A stretch of 64,000 bases of DNA from JALEFZ01 sp038527485. GTDB lineage: Bacteria; Bacteroidota; Bacteroidia; J057. Made by a program: the position numbers and the translations under genes. Shown here piece by piece: positions 56,372 to 64,000 of this stretch. The stretch is from the NCBI GenBank assembly GCA_038527485.1, contig JBCBFT010000014.1:1-64000 (forward strand), read 5' to 3'. Position 1 is the first letter of the stretch. The number at the start of each line of letters is the position of its first letter. A model generated the notes under the pieces. It saw only the letters and a program-made list of their open reading frames with translations, did not search any database and had not been told where the DNA came from.

Positions 56372-57628
56372 ATGAGTATCATCTATTCTGTGGCAGAGCG
56401 ATTTATGCGATATGTACAAATTGACACGCAGTCGGACGCAAGTTCTTCTACCTTTCCTTCTACCGATAAACAAAAAGACCTTAGCAGATTGCTCGTACAG
56501 GAGCTTCAGGAGATGGGCATTCAGGATGTAGAGCTAGACGAATCTGGCTACGTGTATGCGACGATTCCATCCAATGTTGCGACTCCTGTACCGACCATCT
56601 GCTTTTGCTCCCATGTAGACACCAGTCCAGATGTAAGCGGAGAAAACGTAAGACCTCTTCTTCATCAAAACTATCAGGGGCAAGCGATTACACTACCAGA
56701 TGATCCTTCCATTGTGTTAACGAAGGAGGCCTATCCTGCGTTGGGTGGTAAGCACGGGGAGGACATCATTACGGCGAGTGGCAAGACGCTTTTGGGTGCT
56801 GACGACAAGGCGGGCGTAGCCATCATCATGGATTTAGCGTATCAATTGACACAAAACCCCGCACTGCCACATGGAAACATCCGTATTTTGTTTACTCCTG
56901 ACGAAGAGATTGGTCGTGGAGTAAACAAGGTGAATATGGAGAAATTGGGAGCTGATTTTGGCTACACCTTAGATGGAGGAAAACTGGGAAGCCTGGAGGA
57001 TGAGACTTTTTCTGCTGATGGTGTGACGCTCACCATCCATGGAGTAAGTGCACATCCAGGTTATGCCAAAGGAAAAATGGAAAATGCACTGAGAATCGCG
57101 GGAAATATACTCGCTGCTTTGCCATCTGACCGCCTGAGCCCTGAGACGACTGAAGGTAAGGAAGGATTTATTCATCCTGTAGGCATATCAGGTGTAGCCG
57201 AAAAAGCCCAAATATCTTTTATCATACGAGATTTCGTCACGGAGAAACTCAGTCAGCACGAGAGTACACTCAAGGACATCGTAGAAGGGGTCATGATCTC
57301 ATATCCAGGTTCATGGTATGCCCTGGAAATCGAGGAGCAGTATCGCAACATGAAAACGATTCTGGACCAGCATCCCCAAGTCGTACAGTTTGCGGCAGAA
57401 GCCATTACAGAAACGGGCCTTGAGCTTCACCAAGGCTCCATACGAGGGGGAACGGATGGCTCTCGCCTATCATTTATGGGATTGCCTTGTCCCAATATAT
57501 TTGCAGGGGAGCAGGCCATCCACTCAAAATATGAATGGGTATCTGTACAGGATATGGAACGCGCAGTGGATGTCTTGATTAAGCTCAGTGAAAAATGGGC
57601 CGTATCCTCTAATTCATCAGAAGCCTAG
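56372..57628 (+). CDS. pepT: Peptidase T (tripeptide aminopeptidase)
   Basis: 418 residues from the ATG at 56372 (MSIIYSVAERFMRYVQIDTQSD); upstream in-frame codons to 56282 have no family match. M20 metal-site motifs are intact: CSHVDTSPD, GADDKAGVA, TPDEEIGRGV (catalytic Glu pair) and the C-terminal IRGGTDGSRLS. GTD plus the overall length favour PepT over other M20 enzymes. It removes N-terminal residues from tripeptides in the cytosol. Confidence 0.92.
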   Translation: MSIIYSVAERFMRYVQIDTQSDASSSTFPSTDKQKDLSRLLVQELQEMGIQDVELDESGYVYATIPSNVATPVPTICFCSHVDTSPDVSGENVRPLLHQNYQGQAITLPDDPSIVLTKEAYPALGGKHGEDIITASGKTLLGADDKAGVAIIMDLAYQLTQNPALPHGNIRILFTPDEEIGRGVNKVNMEKLGADFGYTLDGGKLGSLEDETFSADGVTLTIHGVSAHPGYAKGKMENALRIAGNILAALPSDRLSPETTEGKEGFIHPVGISGVAEKAQISFIIRDFVTEKLSQHESTLKDIVEGVMISYPGSWYALEIEEQYRNMKTILDQHPQVVQFAAEAITETGLELHQGSIRGGTDGSRLSFMGLPCPNIFAGEQAIHSKYEWVSVQDMERAVDVLIKLSEKWAVSSNSSEA

Positions 57629-57759
57629 CCCAAAGAAATTTTCCTATGATGGCGTTTATCCGACACCATCCCTATTACATATTCCTGTCCTTAGCATAAT
57701 ATTCAGGGTATTTTCTCACTTTCACTCACATTTCTGACATCTTACTTAACACGACAGAT

Positions 57760-59817
57760 ATGTCTCAAGTAGCTTCATCTACCATTCATCAGCAGATCGC
57801 CAATAATATCCGTGTACTTTCCGCCGCCATGGTTGAAAAGGCCAAGTCAGGCCACCCTGGCGGAGCTATGGGGGGAGCTGATTTCATTTCCATCCTCTTC
57901 AGTGAATTCATGGTCTATGACTCTTCAGATGCGGCTTGGCCATTCCGAGATCGTTTCTTCCTTGATCCAGGTCATATGTCTCCTATGTTGTATTCGATCC
58001 TCCACTTGCTCGGGCACTTCACCCAGGAGGATATAGAGCAGTTTCGCCAGTGGGGAAGTCCTACGCCTGGACACCCTGAGCGTGACTTGCCACGTGGGAT
58101 CGAGAATACCTCAGGACCACTCGGCCAAGGTCATGCCTTCGGTATAGGAGCTGCCATAGCGGAGCGCTTCCTTGTCCAGCGTTTTGGAGACTGGATGGAG
58201 CACAAGACGTTCATCTACATCTCGGATGGTGGGATACAAGAAGAGATTGCCCACAGTGCGGCCCGCACAGCAGGCTTCCTGGGATTAGGTCAGATTGTGA
58301 TGTTCTACGATTCCAATGACATCCAGCTTTCTTCTGAGGTAGGAGATGTCATGAGTGAGGATACAGGAAAAAAATATGAGGCGATGGGTTGGCATGTGAT
58401 GACAATTGATGGAAATGATCATGGACAGATTCGACAAGCACTTCAAGCAGGGGTAGATGAGACGGATCGTCCGACGCTGATCATCGGAAAAACAATTATG
58501 GGAAAGGGAGCCATCACCGATGCAGGCGGGAGCTTTGAAAAGAAAGTCTCTACTCACGGTCAACCACTTAGCAAGGCGGGAGCTTCTTTTGGAAAGACCA
58601 TCGAGGCGCTAGGAGGAAATCCCGAACAACCCTTTGATACTTTCCCTGCGGTCAAGGAATACTTCGAAAATCTCAAGACCACACTGCAAGCTCGAGTAGC
58701 TGAGCGCAAAGCAGGATATGAGACATGGAAAAAAGCAAATCCTGCACTTTCTGATAAATTGGACTTCTTCCTCTCTGGTCAGACGCCAGCTATCGATTGG
58801 GGCAGCATCACACAAAAAGACAACATTGCTACGCGTAATGCATCAGGTACAGTGCTGAGTCATTTTGCAGATCAGGTCGAAAATATGATCGTAGCTTCTG
58901 CAGATCTTTCGGAGAGTGACAAAACCAATGCATTCCTCGAAAAGACCACTTCTTTTAAGCGCCATGACTTCTCAGGTTCCTTCTTACAAGCAGGAGTTTC
59001 GGAACTGACAATGGCTGCACTTTGTACAGGGATGGCTCTGCATGGAGGCGTGATCCCAGTCTGTGCGACCTTCTTTGTCTTCTCTGACTTCATGAAGCCT
59101 ACGCTTCGGTTGGCTGCCTTGATGGAGCAACCTGTGAAGTTTATTTATACCCACGATGCCTTCCGCGTGGGGGAAGACGGTCCTACCCACCAACCCATCG
59201 AGCAAGAAGCGCAGATCCGCCTGCTGGAGCAGTTGCACAACCACCACGGCAAGCGTGGCTTCCTTGTGCTGCGCCCCGCAGATGCACAGGAGACCACTGT
59301 CGCCTGGAAGATGGCCATGGAGAACACGCATGCGCCTACAGCGCTGATCTTTTCTCGCCAGAATATCAATAATCTGCCTGTAGCAGAAGGAATCGAACCT
59401 TACGAATCCGCGCTAAAAGCAGAAAAGGGAGCCTACATCGTAGAAGATACCGAAGGCACACCAGATATCATTCTAGTAGCCAATGGCTCAGAAGTGGCCA
59501 CCCTCGTGGAAGGAGCGAAGAAAATACGGACAGATCATAACCTGAAAGTCCGTGTAGTATCAGCTATATCAGAAGGGAGATTCAGAGATCAAGACAAAGC
59601 ATACCAGCTATCTGTGCTGCCGCCAAGCGTACCTACTTTAGGTATGACCGCAGGACTCCCTTCGACCCTGCAAGGACTCGTAGGACCTCTAGGTGAGGTA
59701 ATTGGGATGACACACTTTGGATATTCTGCTCCTTACACAGTCCTGGATGAGAAATTTGGATATACAGCCGAAAATGTAGCGCAACGCGCAGAGGCTTTTC
59801 TGGCTTCCTTGAAGTAG
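57760..59817 (+). CDS. tkt: Transketolase
   Basis: 685 residues, full length. The N-terminal TPP domain shows SGHPGGAMGGADF and LGQGHAFGIGAA; the TPP/metal loop reads IYISDGGIQEE, with Ser-Asp-Gly instead of the usual Gly-Asp-Gly, keeping the Asp. The Pyr domain has GEDGPTHQPIEQ (catalytic Glu/His region) and the C-terminal domain closes with VLDEKFGYTAENV. It moves two-carbon units in the non-oxidative pentose phosphate pathway. It ends at a MITE-like repeat and a terminator. Confidence 0.95.
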   Translation: MSQVASSTIHQQIANNIRVLSAAMVEKAKSGHPGGAMGGADFISILFSEFMVYDSSDAAWPFRDRFFLDPGHMSPMLYSILHLLGHFTQEDIEQFRQWGSPTPGHPERDLPRGIENTSGPLGQGHAFGIGAAIAERFLVQRFGDWMEHKTFIYISDGGIQEEIAHSAARTAGFLGLGQIVMFYDSNDIQLSSEVGDVMSEDTGKKYEAMGWHVMTIDGNDHGQIRQALQAGVDETDRPTLIIGKTIMGKGAITDAGGSFEKKVSTHGQPLSKAGASFGKTIEALGGNPEQPFDTFPAVKEYFENLKTTLQARVAERKAGYETWKKANPALSDKLDFFLSGQTPAIDWGSITQKDNIATRNASGTVLSHFADQVENMIVASADLSESDKTNAFLEKTTSFKRHDFSGSFLQAGVSELTMAALCTGMALHGGVIPVCATFFVFSDFMKPTLRLAALMEQPVKFIYTHDAFRVGEDGPTHQPIEQEAQIRLLEQLHNHHGKRGFLVLRPADAQETTVAWKMAMENTHAPTALIFSRQNINNLPVAEGIEPYESALKAEKGAYIVEDTEGTPDIILVANGSEVATLVEGAKKIRTDHNLKVRVVSAISEGRFRDQDKAYQLSVLPPSVPTLGMTAGLPSTLQGLVGPLGEVIGMTHFGYSAPYTVLDEKFGYTAENVAQRAEAFLASLK

Positions 59818-59823
59818 GATATC

Positions 59824-59980
59824 TAAGACCGTGTTTGAAACCTCAAATCTGAGAAAAGTTTGGGCTTTCAGAACCTGAACTTCCTCTATTTTGATCGATT
59901 GAGCCTCACAAAATAGCTTTCGTCAGAACCTAAAATCTCTGCTTTTTAGCTAGATGTTCATTGTTCCAAACAGGGTCTAA
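59824..59980. repeat. MITE-like element (family M), copy 2
   Basis: 157 bp; the ends TAAGACCGTGTTTGAAAC and GTTCCAAACAGGGTCTAA are imperfect terminal inverted repeats. It is inverted relative to copy 1 (31861-32027) and similar over its full length. Like copy 1, it lies between two convergent genes. Confidence 0.8.
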
Positions 59981-60014
59981 AGGATGTAGAAACCAAAAGT
60001 CTAGAAATAAAATT

Positions 60015-60045
60015 AGCCCAGGGATGTACCCTGGGCTCTTTTCAT
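60015..60045. terminator. Bidirectional terminator between tkt and the OmpA gene
   Basis: AGCCCAGGG, loop ATGTA, CCCTGGGCT: a perfect 9-bp stem with CTTTT on the plus side and AATTTTATTT on the minus side. Confidence 0.85.
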
Positions 60046-60068
60046 ACAATCAGTCTCTACATTCGATA

Positions 60069-61832
60069 TTATTGTTGTACACACTCGAACTCCACACGGC
60101 GATTGACATAATGCAAAGGTTCGAGAGATTTATTTGAATGGTTATCAGGAAGCTTCTCAATCAAGTTTGAGTTTTCTCCCTTATAATCCATGTCAAATCT
60201 ATTGCGATTGATTCCATAGGTGTTGACCAAGAAGTCAACAGCATTGTTTACACGGCGCTTGGACAGATCCTGGTTGTACGCATCTGTGTTGCGGACATCT
60301 GTGTGACCGATTGCACGTACCTTCACATCAGGATTGCTCTTCATGACTTGCGCGATATAGTATAGCTCTGGGTAAAACTCAGGCTTGATGATGTCCCTGT
60401 CTAGATCAAAGTGTATGATCGGAAGTAGACAAGGCGTCTCTGCAACTGTATTAGATGTATTGTCTGGTAGGATAATCGCTACCCCTTTCTTGTCATAGTA
60501 ATGACCTGGAGGTGAGTTTGGCTCTTTGTCGATACAATCTGGTGTCCCATCATTGTCTTCGTCGATCATGACACCATTGTTGTCTACTGGACATCCTTTG
60601 AGTGAGAAAGGCTCATCGTCCTCGATGTCTGGGTATCCATCACCATCGTTATCTAAGGTACGTCCTTGTCCATCTACAGGTGTATTTTCGGGTGTATCAG
60701 GCTCCTTGTCATACAGGTCAGGTACACCGTCATTGTCTGTATCATCTGTTAGTTTCTGAACGATTTGGCGAGACTCTTGAGCCGCGCTATATACTTCATT
60801 CAAGGGGTTACTCCACCATAGGCCATCTTCACCAGGTCCGAGGCGTACATGTATACCTAGAGAGGTCAAATTATAGCTATCAAAGTCACGTGTGAGAGAG
60901 GTCACAGAGAATGGAAAATCAACACCAAAGTCTCCTCCAACTTCCTGCCATCTTTGGCCATCTAATAAGTCGTCATTGGCCCATGAGATACGGTGCTCCA
61001 ATTCTAGCTCGATGCGACGTGTCAGGCGGAAACGCAGGCCTACGATACCTGTAACGAGCGGGTTCACGACATAGCGGTTGCCCCCAATTTCTAATCCTTG
61101 CTCATCAGAGTGTCCTTCAGCAGGTGTCTCGTATGTATCGTCTAGGATACGGTCTAATTCATCCAAACGCATGCTTCGACCATCAAGTCCAGTTCCACTG
61201 TTCAAAGGAATAGCAGTAACAGGCCTAAAATCGTAAGGCAAATTGCCTGCGTCCAGGGCATTTACACGTGTTTGATATGCCATCAAACCCAGACCAGCAC
61301 CTGCGTACACATTCCAGCGTGACTGCTCTTTATAGAAGTTGATGTTGTTCAAGTTGACAAGACCTTGGATAGATGCATCGCCATAGGTCATTCTGAAATT
61401 GTAGTACACATTAGGTACGTTCAATGGAACGTCTGTAATGGCATTGACACGGTCAGGATAGTAGGCTTCATCCCACGGATTGCCTGCGTGATTCTTGTAT
61501 CCATTGGTTGGCTGGTAGTTCAAACCAAAGGCCTGTCCATACCCGAGTTGAAAGCGGAACGAAAAAGCATGTCCCATGGCTTTTCTGATATCGATGCCTA
61601 GACCATAACCTGGTTGGGCCTTTACATCACCTGCGATGTAGGCAAGGCCTCCCTTGACACCGACAGACCAGTTGTTTCGAGGTTGTGGAGGGAAAAGGTA
61701 GTCCCCGTCCTCATACTGTTCTAATTGTTCTAAATCTTTCTTACGGTATTTGTTTGAGTCGTCCTGCGCATAGCCCGTGGCTACCACAGAGCAAAGGACC
61801 AAAAGCAGCAACAGTTGGCGTAAATGTCTCAT
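60069..61832 (-). CDS. OmpA-family protein with TSP3 calcium-binding repeats
   Basis: 587 residues. A signal peptide (to GYAQ) is followed by an N-terminal outer-membrane barrel (~55-350, e.g. WSVGVKGGLAYIAGDVK). TSP3-type Asp-rich repeats come next (DTDNDGVPDLYDKEPD, DNDGDGYPDIEDDEP, DEDNDGTPDCIDKEP, ~362-440). The C-terminal OmpA domain (~465-587) has IIHFDLDRDIIKP and the peptidoglycan-binding core AIGHTDVRNTDAYNQDLSKR. It should tether the outer membrane to peptidoglycan and bind calcium. It resembles OmpA proteins linked to T9SS machinery in this phylum, but that is inference. Confidence 0.9.
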   Translation of the reverse strand: MRHLRQLLLLLVLCSVVATGYAQDDSNKYRKKDLEQLEQYEDGDYLFPPQPRNNWSVGVKGGLAYIAGDVKAQPGYGLGIDIRKAMGHAFSFRFQLGYGQAFGLNYQPTNGYKNHAGNPWDEAYYPDRVNAITDVPLNVPNVYYNFRMTYGDASIQGLVNLNNINFYKEQSRWNVYAGAGLGLMAYQTRVNALDAGNLPYDFRPVTAIPLNSGTGLDGRSMRLDELDRILDDTYETPAEGHSDEQGLEIGGNRYVVNPLVTGIVGLRFRLTRRIELELEHRISWANDDLLDGQRWQEVGGDFGVDFPFSVTSLTRDFDSYNLTSLGIHVRLGPGEDGLWWSNPLNEVYSAAQESRQIVQKLTDDTDNDGVPDLYDKEPDTPENTPVDGQGRTLDNDGDGYPDIEDDEPFSLKGCPVDNNGVMIDEDNDGTPDCIDKEPNSPPGHYYDKKGVAIILPDNTSNTVAETPCLLPIIHFDLDRDIIKPEFYPELYYIAQVMKSNPDVKVRAIGHTDVRNTDAYNQDLSKRRVNNAVDFLVNTYGINRNRFDMDYKGENSNLIEKLPDNHSNKSLEPLHYVNRRVEFECVQQ

Positions 61833-62379
61833 ATACTTCCTTCCGGTTAAAAATAATCGAATGTTGTGACTGAAATCGTGAGAGAACGAGAAAAAGGGTG
61901 GATTATATGGTGTAAACTGATAATCTCGTATGTAAAAAAATAAGATATTACTTTCCCTCTTTTCAGACCCTAAGCTAGAAATATTTAAAAGCAGATAATA
62001 CCATATGTTAGCAATTTCTGAAAAATGTACCTTCGATTAATCGCCTTATCTGCCCTCTGTATCCCCTTTAAATCATTTCTGACGAAAGATTTAACCTAAG
62101 TATCGCGAGAAAGTACAATAGAGAGTGAAAGTAAAAGAACGTAGAAGTGAGTTTTGGAGTTCAATAAATAAAACTAGGAATTAGTATTATTTATTGTGCC
62201 CTATATTTCGTTATACTAAAGCTAATAACCATCATTTCATAACTGTACACAAGGTACGGGTATAGAACGGAAGGAATGCACCACTGAATGGTAAGAAACC
62301 ACCCTAGAATGGTCGATTATTATTACCCTAAATATGATGGTTTAACACGTAAGATTGGAACGTACAAGGAAGGAAAGGG
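61833..62379. other. Intergenic region, mostly AT-rich
   Basis: 547 bp upstream of the OmpA gene and downstream of tRNA-Cys. No gene, repeat or terminator was recognised with confidence. Two near-identical short motifs (CACTGAATGGT and CCCTAGAATGGT) lie close together around 62281-62312. Confidence 0.45.
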
Positions 62380-62450
62380 AGGCGACGAGCGGAATCGAAC
62401 CGCTGTAGGAGGTTTTGCAGACCTCTGCCTAGCCACTCGGCCACGTCGCC
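62380..62450 (-). tRNA. tRNA-Cys (anticodon GCA)
   Basis: 71 nt on the minus strand. The acceptor stem GGCGACG pairs with CGTCGCC, with discriminator T as usual for tRNA-Cys. The anticodon arm is GAGGT-CTGCAAA-ACCTC (anticodon GCA), the variable loop is CTAC, and the T arm is AGCGG-TTCGATT-CCGCT. No 3' CCA is encoded. Confidence 0.95.
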
Positions 62451-62475
62451 TTTTCACTTAGTGAATGTAGGACTA

Positions 62476-62506
62476 CAATATTAGAGAATCTTTCATTGAC
62501 ATCCAA
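62476..62506 (-). promoter_or_regulatory. Possible promoter of tRNA-Cys
   Basis: Minus strand TTGG (62506-62503), 19-bp spacer, TAATATTG (62483-62476), close to the Bacteroidota consensus, about 25 bp ahead of the tRNA. Confidence 0.4.
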
Positions 62507-62617
62507 TATCTATTCCCATATATGAATATAATCCTACGTTCTCGAGTACATACATTAGTTTAAAATATCAGAGTTTACGAAGCTTTCCTGGTATCACATC
62601 CACACATTCTCTCTTTT

Positions 62618-62995
62618 TTATGATTTTGTGCGAAAAATAGTCTCTACATATGTCTGCGCACAACGGTCCATTGCCCAAGGTTGAATTTTGCGTACCCTTA
62701 CCTTGGCCTCTACTACTTGCGGGTATCCACTCATTATTTCTTGACCCATTTTATCCGCTAGATGCTCCAACAGCTGTACGGGTTGGTCCATCACCTGTAA
62801 GACGAGCTTGTAGACGCCAAAATAATCTACTGTATCTTCTAGATCATCCGACTGAGCGGCGGCCCGTATATCTGCTTTGAGATAAACATCTACTACGTAG
62901 GGGTTGCCGTGTGTGCGCTCATTCTTGTACACTCCGTGATAGGCGTGGACCTCGATGCCCTCTAGCGCAATCACACTTAACTTTTTTGCTTCCAT
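62618..62995 (-). CDS. folB: Dihydroneopterin aldolase
   Basis: 125 residues from the ATG at 62995. The opening KLSVIALEGIEVHAYHGVYKNE carries the substrate-binding Tyr/His region of FolB, and the length is typical. It converts dihydroneopterin to 6-hydroxymethyl-dihydropterin in folate synthesis. The start lies six bases behind the cdaA stop codon, so translation may be coupled. It is the third gene of a folP-cdaA-folB run. Confidence 0.85.
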   Translation of the reverse strand: MEAKKLSVIALEGIEVHAYHGVYKNERTHGNPYVVDVYLKADIRAAAQSDDLEDTVDYFGVYKLVLQVMDQPVQLLEHLADKMGQEIMSGYPQVVEAKVRVRKIQPWAMDRCAQTYVETIFRTKS

Positions 62996-63001
62996 CAATG
63001 C

Positions 63002-63784
63002 TTACAAAATCTTGCCTATGTGCGCCGTCAATGCTTCTTCTAATTCGCTGTAATCTACGTTGCGGCGCAATTCGCCCTGTAAAGCTAAGGAAACTTCTCT
63101 TCTTTCCTCAGAAACTACCAAGACTAATGCATCGCTCATCTCCGATACCCCCAGTGCTGCCCTATGACGCAATCCCAACTCAGGATCTAGATTGTCGGAC
63201 TTGCTGATAGGTAAAATGCTACGGACAGCCTGAATACGCCCCTTACTGACAATCATAGCCCCATCATGCAACGGACTTTCCTTGTGAAAAATAGAGACAA
63301 TCAGTCTTGCATGGATCTGGCTATCCAACTCGTCTCCTGTTTCACTGATTTCGGTGAGTGGATTGTCCTTCGTCAAGACAATGAGTGCGCCCGCACCCGA
63401 AGCTCTGAGCGTCTTGAGGGCTTCTACTATTTCCTGACGGGTGCGATCCGAAACGCTCGTGGCAGTCCCTGGCCTTATCAATCGTTCAATCAGCCCATTA
63501 TTTCCAAGAGACGCCACAAAATTGCGAATCTCAGGAGCGAAGATAATGACAACGGTGACGGCACCTAAACTCAAAAACTCGCCCATGATAGAGCCGAGTA
63601 AGCGAAAATCTAGGAGGTCCACGACTTTCCAAAGGAAGAAAAGAAAGAGAATCAGGCTAATCGCACGTATGGCCCAGCGCCCCCGAATGTTTTCGTATAA
63701 ATTGTACAGCAAGAAGGCCACCACCGATATGTCGATGATGTCTACCAAGCGTATCGTCACAAAACCAATCTCAAATAATTTCAT
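63002..63784 (-). CDS. cdaA: Diadenylate cyclase CdaA
   Basis: 260 residues. Three N-terminal TM helices (~12-80) precede the DisA_N cyclase domain. The catalytic DGA (174-176, in PLHDGAMI) and RHR (206-208, in GLRHRAALG) motifs are intact, as in active CdaA. The enzyme makes c-di-AMP from two ATP at the membrane. The start overlaps the folP stop by 14 nt, indicating a translationally coupled operon. The folP-cdaA pairing is known in Bacteroidota. Confidence 0.93.
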   Translation of the reverse strand: MKLFEIGFVTIRLVDIIDISVVAFLLYNLYENIRGRWAIRAISLILFLFFLWKVVDLLDFRLLGSIMGEFLSLGAVTVVIIFAPEIRNFVASLGNNGLIERLIRPGTATSVSDRTRQEIVEALKTLRASGAGALIVLTKDNPLTEISETGDELDSQIHARLIVSIFHKESPLHDGAMIVSKGRIQAVRSILPISKSDNLDPELGLRHRAALGVSEMSDALVLVVSEERREVSLALQGELRRNVDYSELEEALTAHIGKIL

Positions 63785-64000
63785 GCCCTCTCAAATATTG
63801 ATACAGGTCTACTACGCGCCGCGCCTCCTTCACATCGTGCACCCTCAACAAATTAGCTCCTGCCTCTAAGGATCGAAAGTGTAAGATTCCCGTTAAGTCT
63901 ACGACATCATCGGGCGTCGTGTTGAATAATTTGTACATCATAGACTTACGCGATACGCCCACCAACATGGGAAGCTCTAGTTTCATCAACTCTCCAAGCT
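63771..64000 (-). CDS. folP: Dihydropteroate synthase, C-terminal part (runs past the window edge)
   Basis: Only the last ~76 codons are present. LELPMLVGVSRKSMMYKLF is the conserved SRKS segment of FolP that binds the pterin/PABA site, and GANLLRVHDVKEARRVVDL is the final conserved RVHD helix. The reading frame continues to base 64000 without a stop. It condenses hydroxymethyl-dihydropterin diphosphate with PABA. Its stop overlaps cdaA. Confidence 0.9.
   Translation of the reverse strand, partial: LGELMKLELPMLVGVSRKSMMYKLFNTTPDDVVDLTGILHFRSLEAGANLLRVHDVKEARRVVDLYQYLRGHEII

Overview
The window comes from a Bacteroidota chromosome, probably a gliding or marine Saprospiria/Cytophagia-type lineage; the class is inferred and not proven. 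The evidence is: several long secreted proteins with type IX secretion (T9SS) C-terminal sorting domains, a LruC-domain lipoprotein, an OmpA protein with calcium-binding TSP3 repeats, a FadL/SGNH lipoprotein pair, a folP-cdaA-folB cluster, a DASH cryptochrome, and a TTTG/TAnnTTTG-like promoter. No phage, integrase, transposase gene, rRNA operon or CRISPR array is visible. The only RNA gene found is tRNA-Cys(GCA).

Layout. 1-9.2 kb: three T9SS cargo genes on the minus strand and a large sensor histidine kinase on the plus strand, separated by long gene-free stretches full of short palindromic and inverted repeats. 9.6-16 kb: a minus-strand run with cystathionine beta-synthase, a CPBP membrane protease, a DUF2339 membrane protein and FabG. 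16-25 kb: a lipoprotein with a decayed LytM/M23 domain, a VIT/VWA/DUF2135 lipoprotein, a two-TM coiled-coil protein resembling SLATT proteins, a small beta-barrel, and an unusual fusion of a cytoplasmic Ca3427-like binding-protein domain to a methyltransferase. 25-29.6 kb: ogt, mtnA, an ArsR regulator and a class II aldolase (probable methylthioribose/5-deoxyribose salvage), then a peptide deformylase-like gene. 29.7-35.6 kb: LruC lipoprotein, hemF and gyrB. 36-43.4 kb: cupredoxin, outer-membrane porin, TPR histidine kinase, NarL-type regulator, sigma factor and ROK kinase, all on the plus strand. 43.6-51 kb: DASH cryptochrome, GT2 glycosyltransferase, FadL porin with an SGNH-like lipoprotein, CYTH protein, MarR regulator and a small metzincin-like protein. 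51-64 kb: a 1423-residue T9SS subtilase, a beta-barrel, peptidase T, transketolase, an OmpA/TSP3 protein, tRNA-Cys and the folP-cdaA-folB cluster, cut by the window end.

Most interesting items: the binding-protein/methyltransferase fusion; two secreted 'enzymes' that seem to have lost their catalytic residues (LytM-like and SGNH-like lipoproteins); and three families of non-coding repeats, including a MITE-like element of about 160 bp with two full copies and one fragment. All domain assignments come from reading the sequence; no database search was possible.
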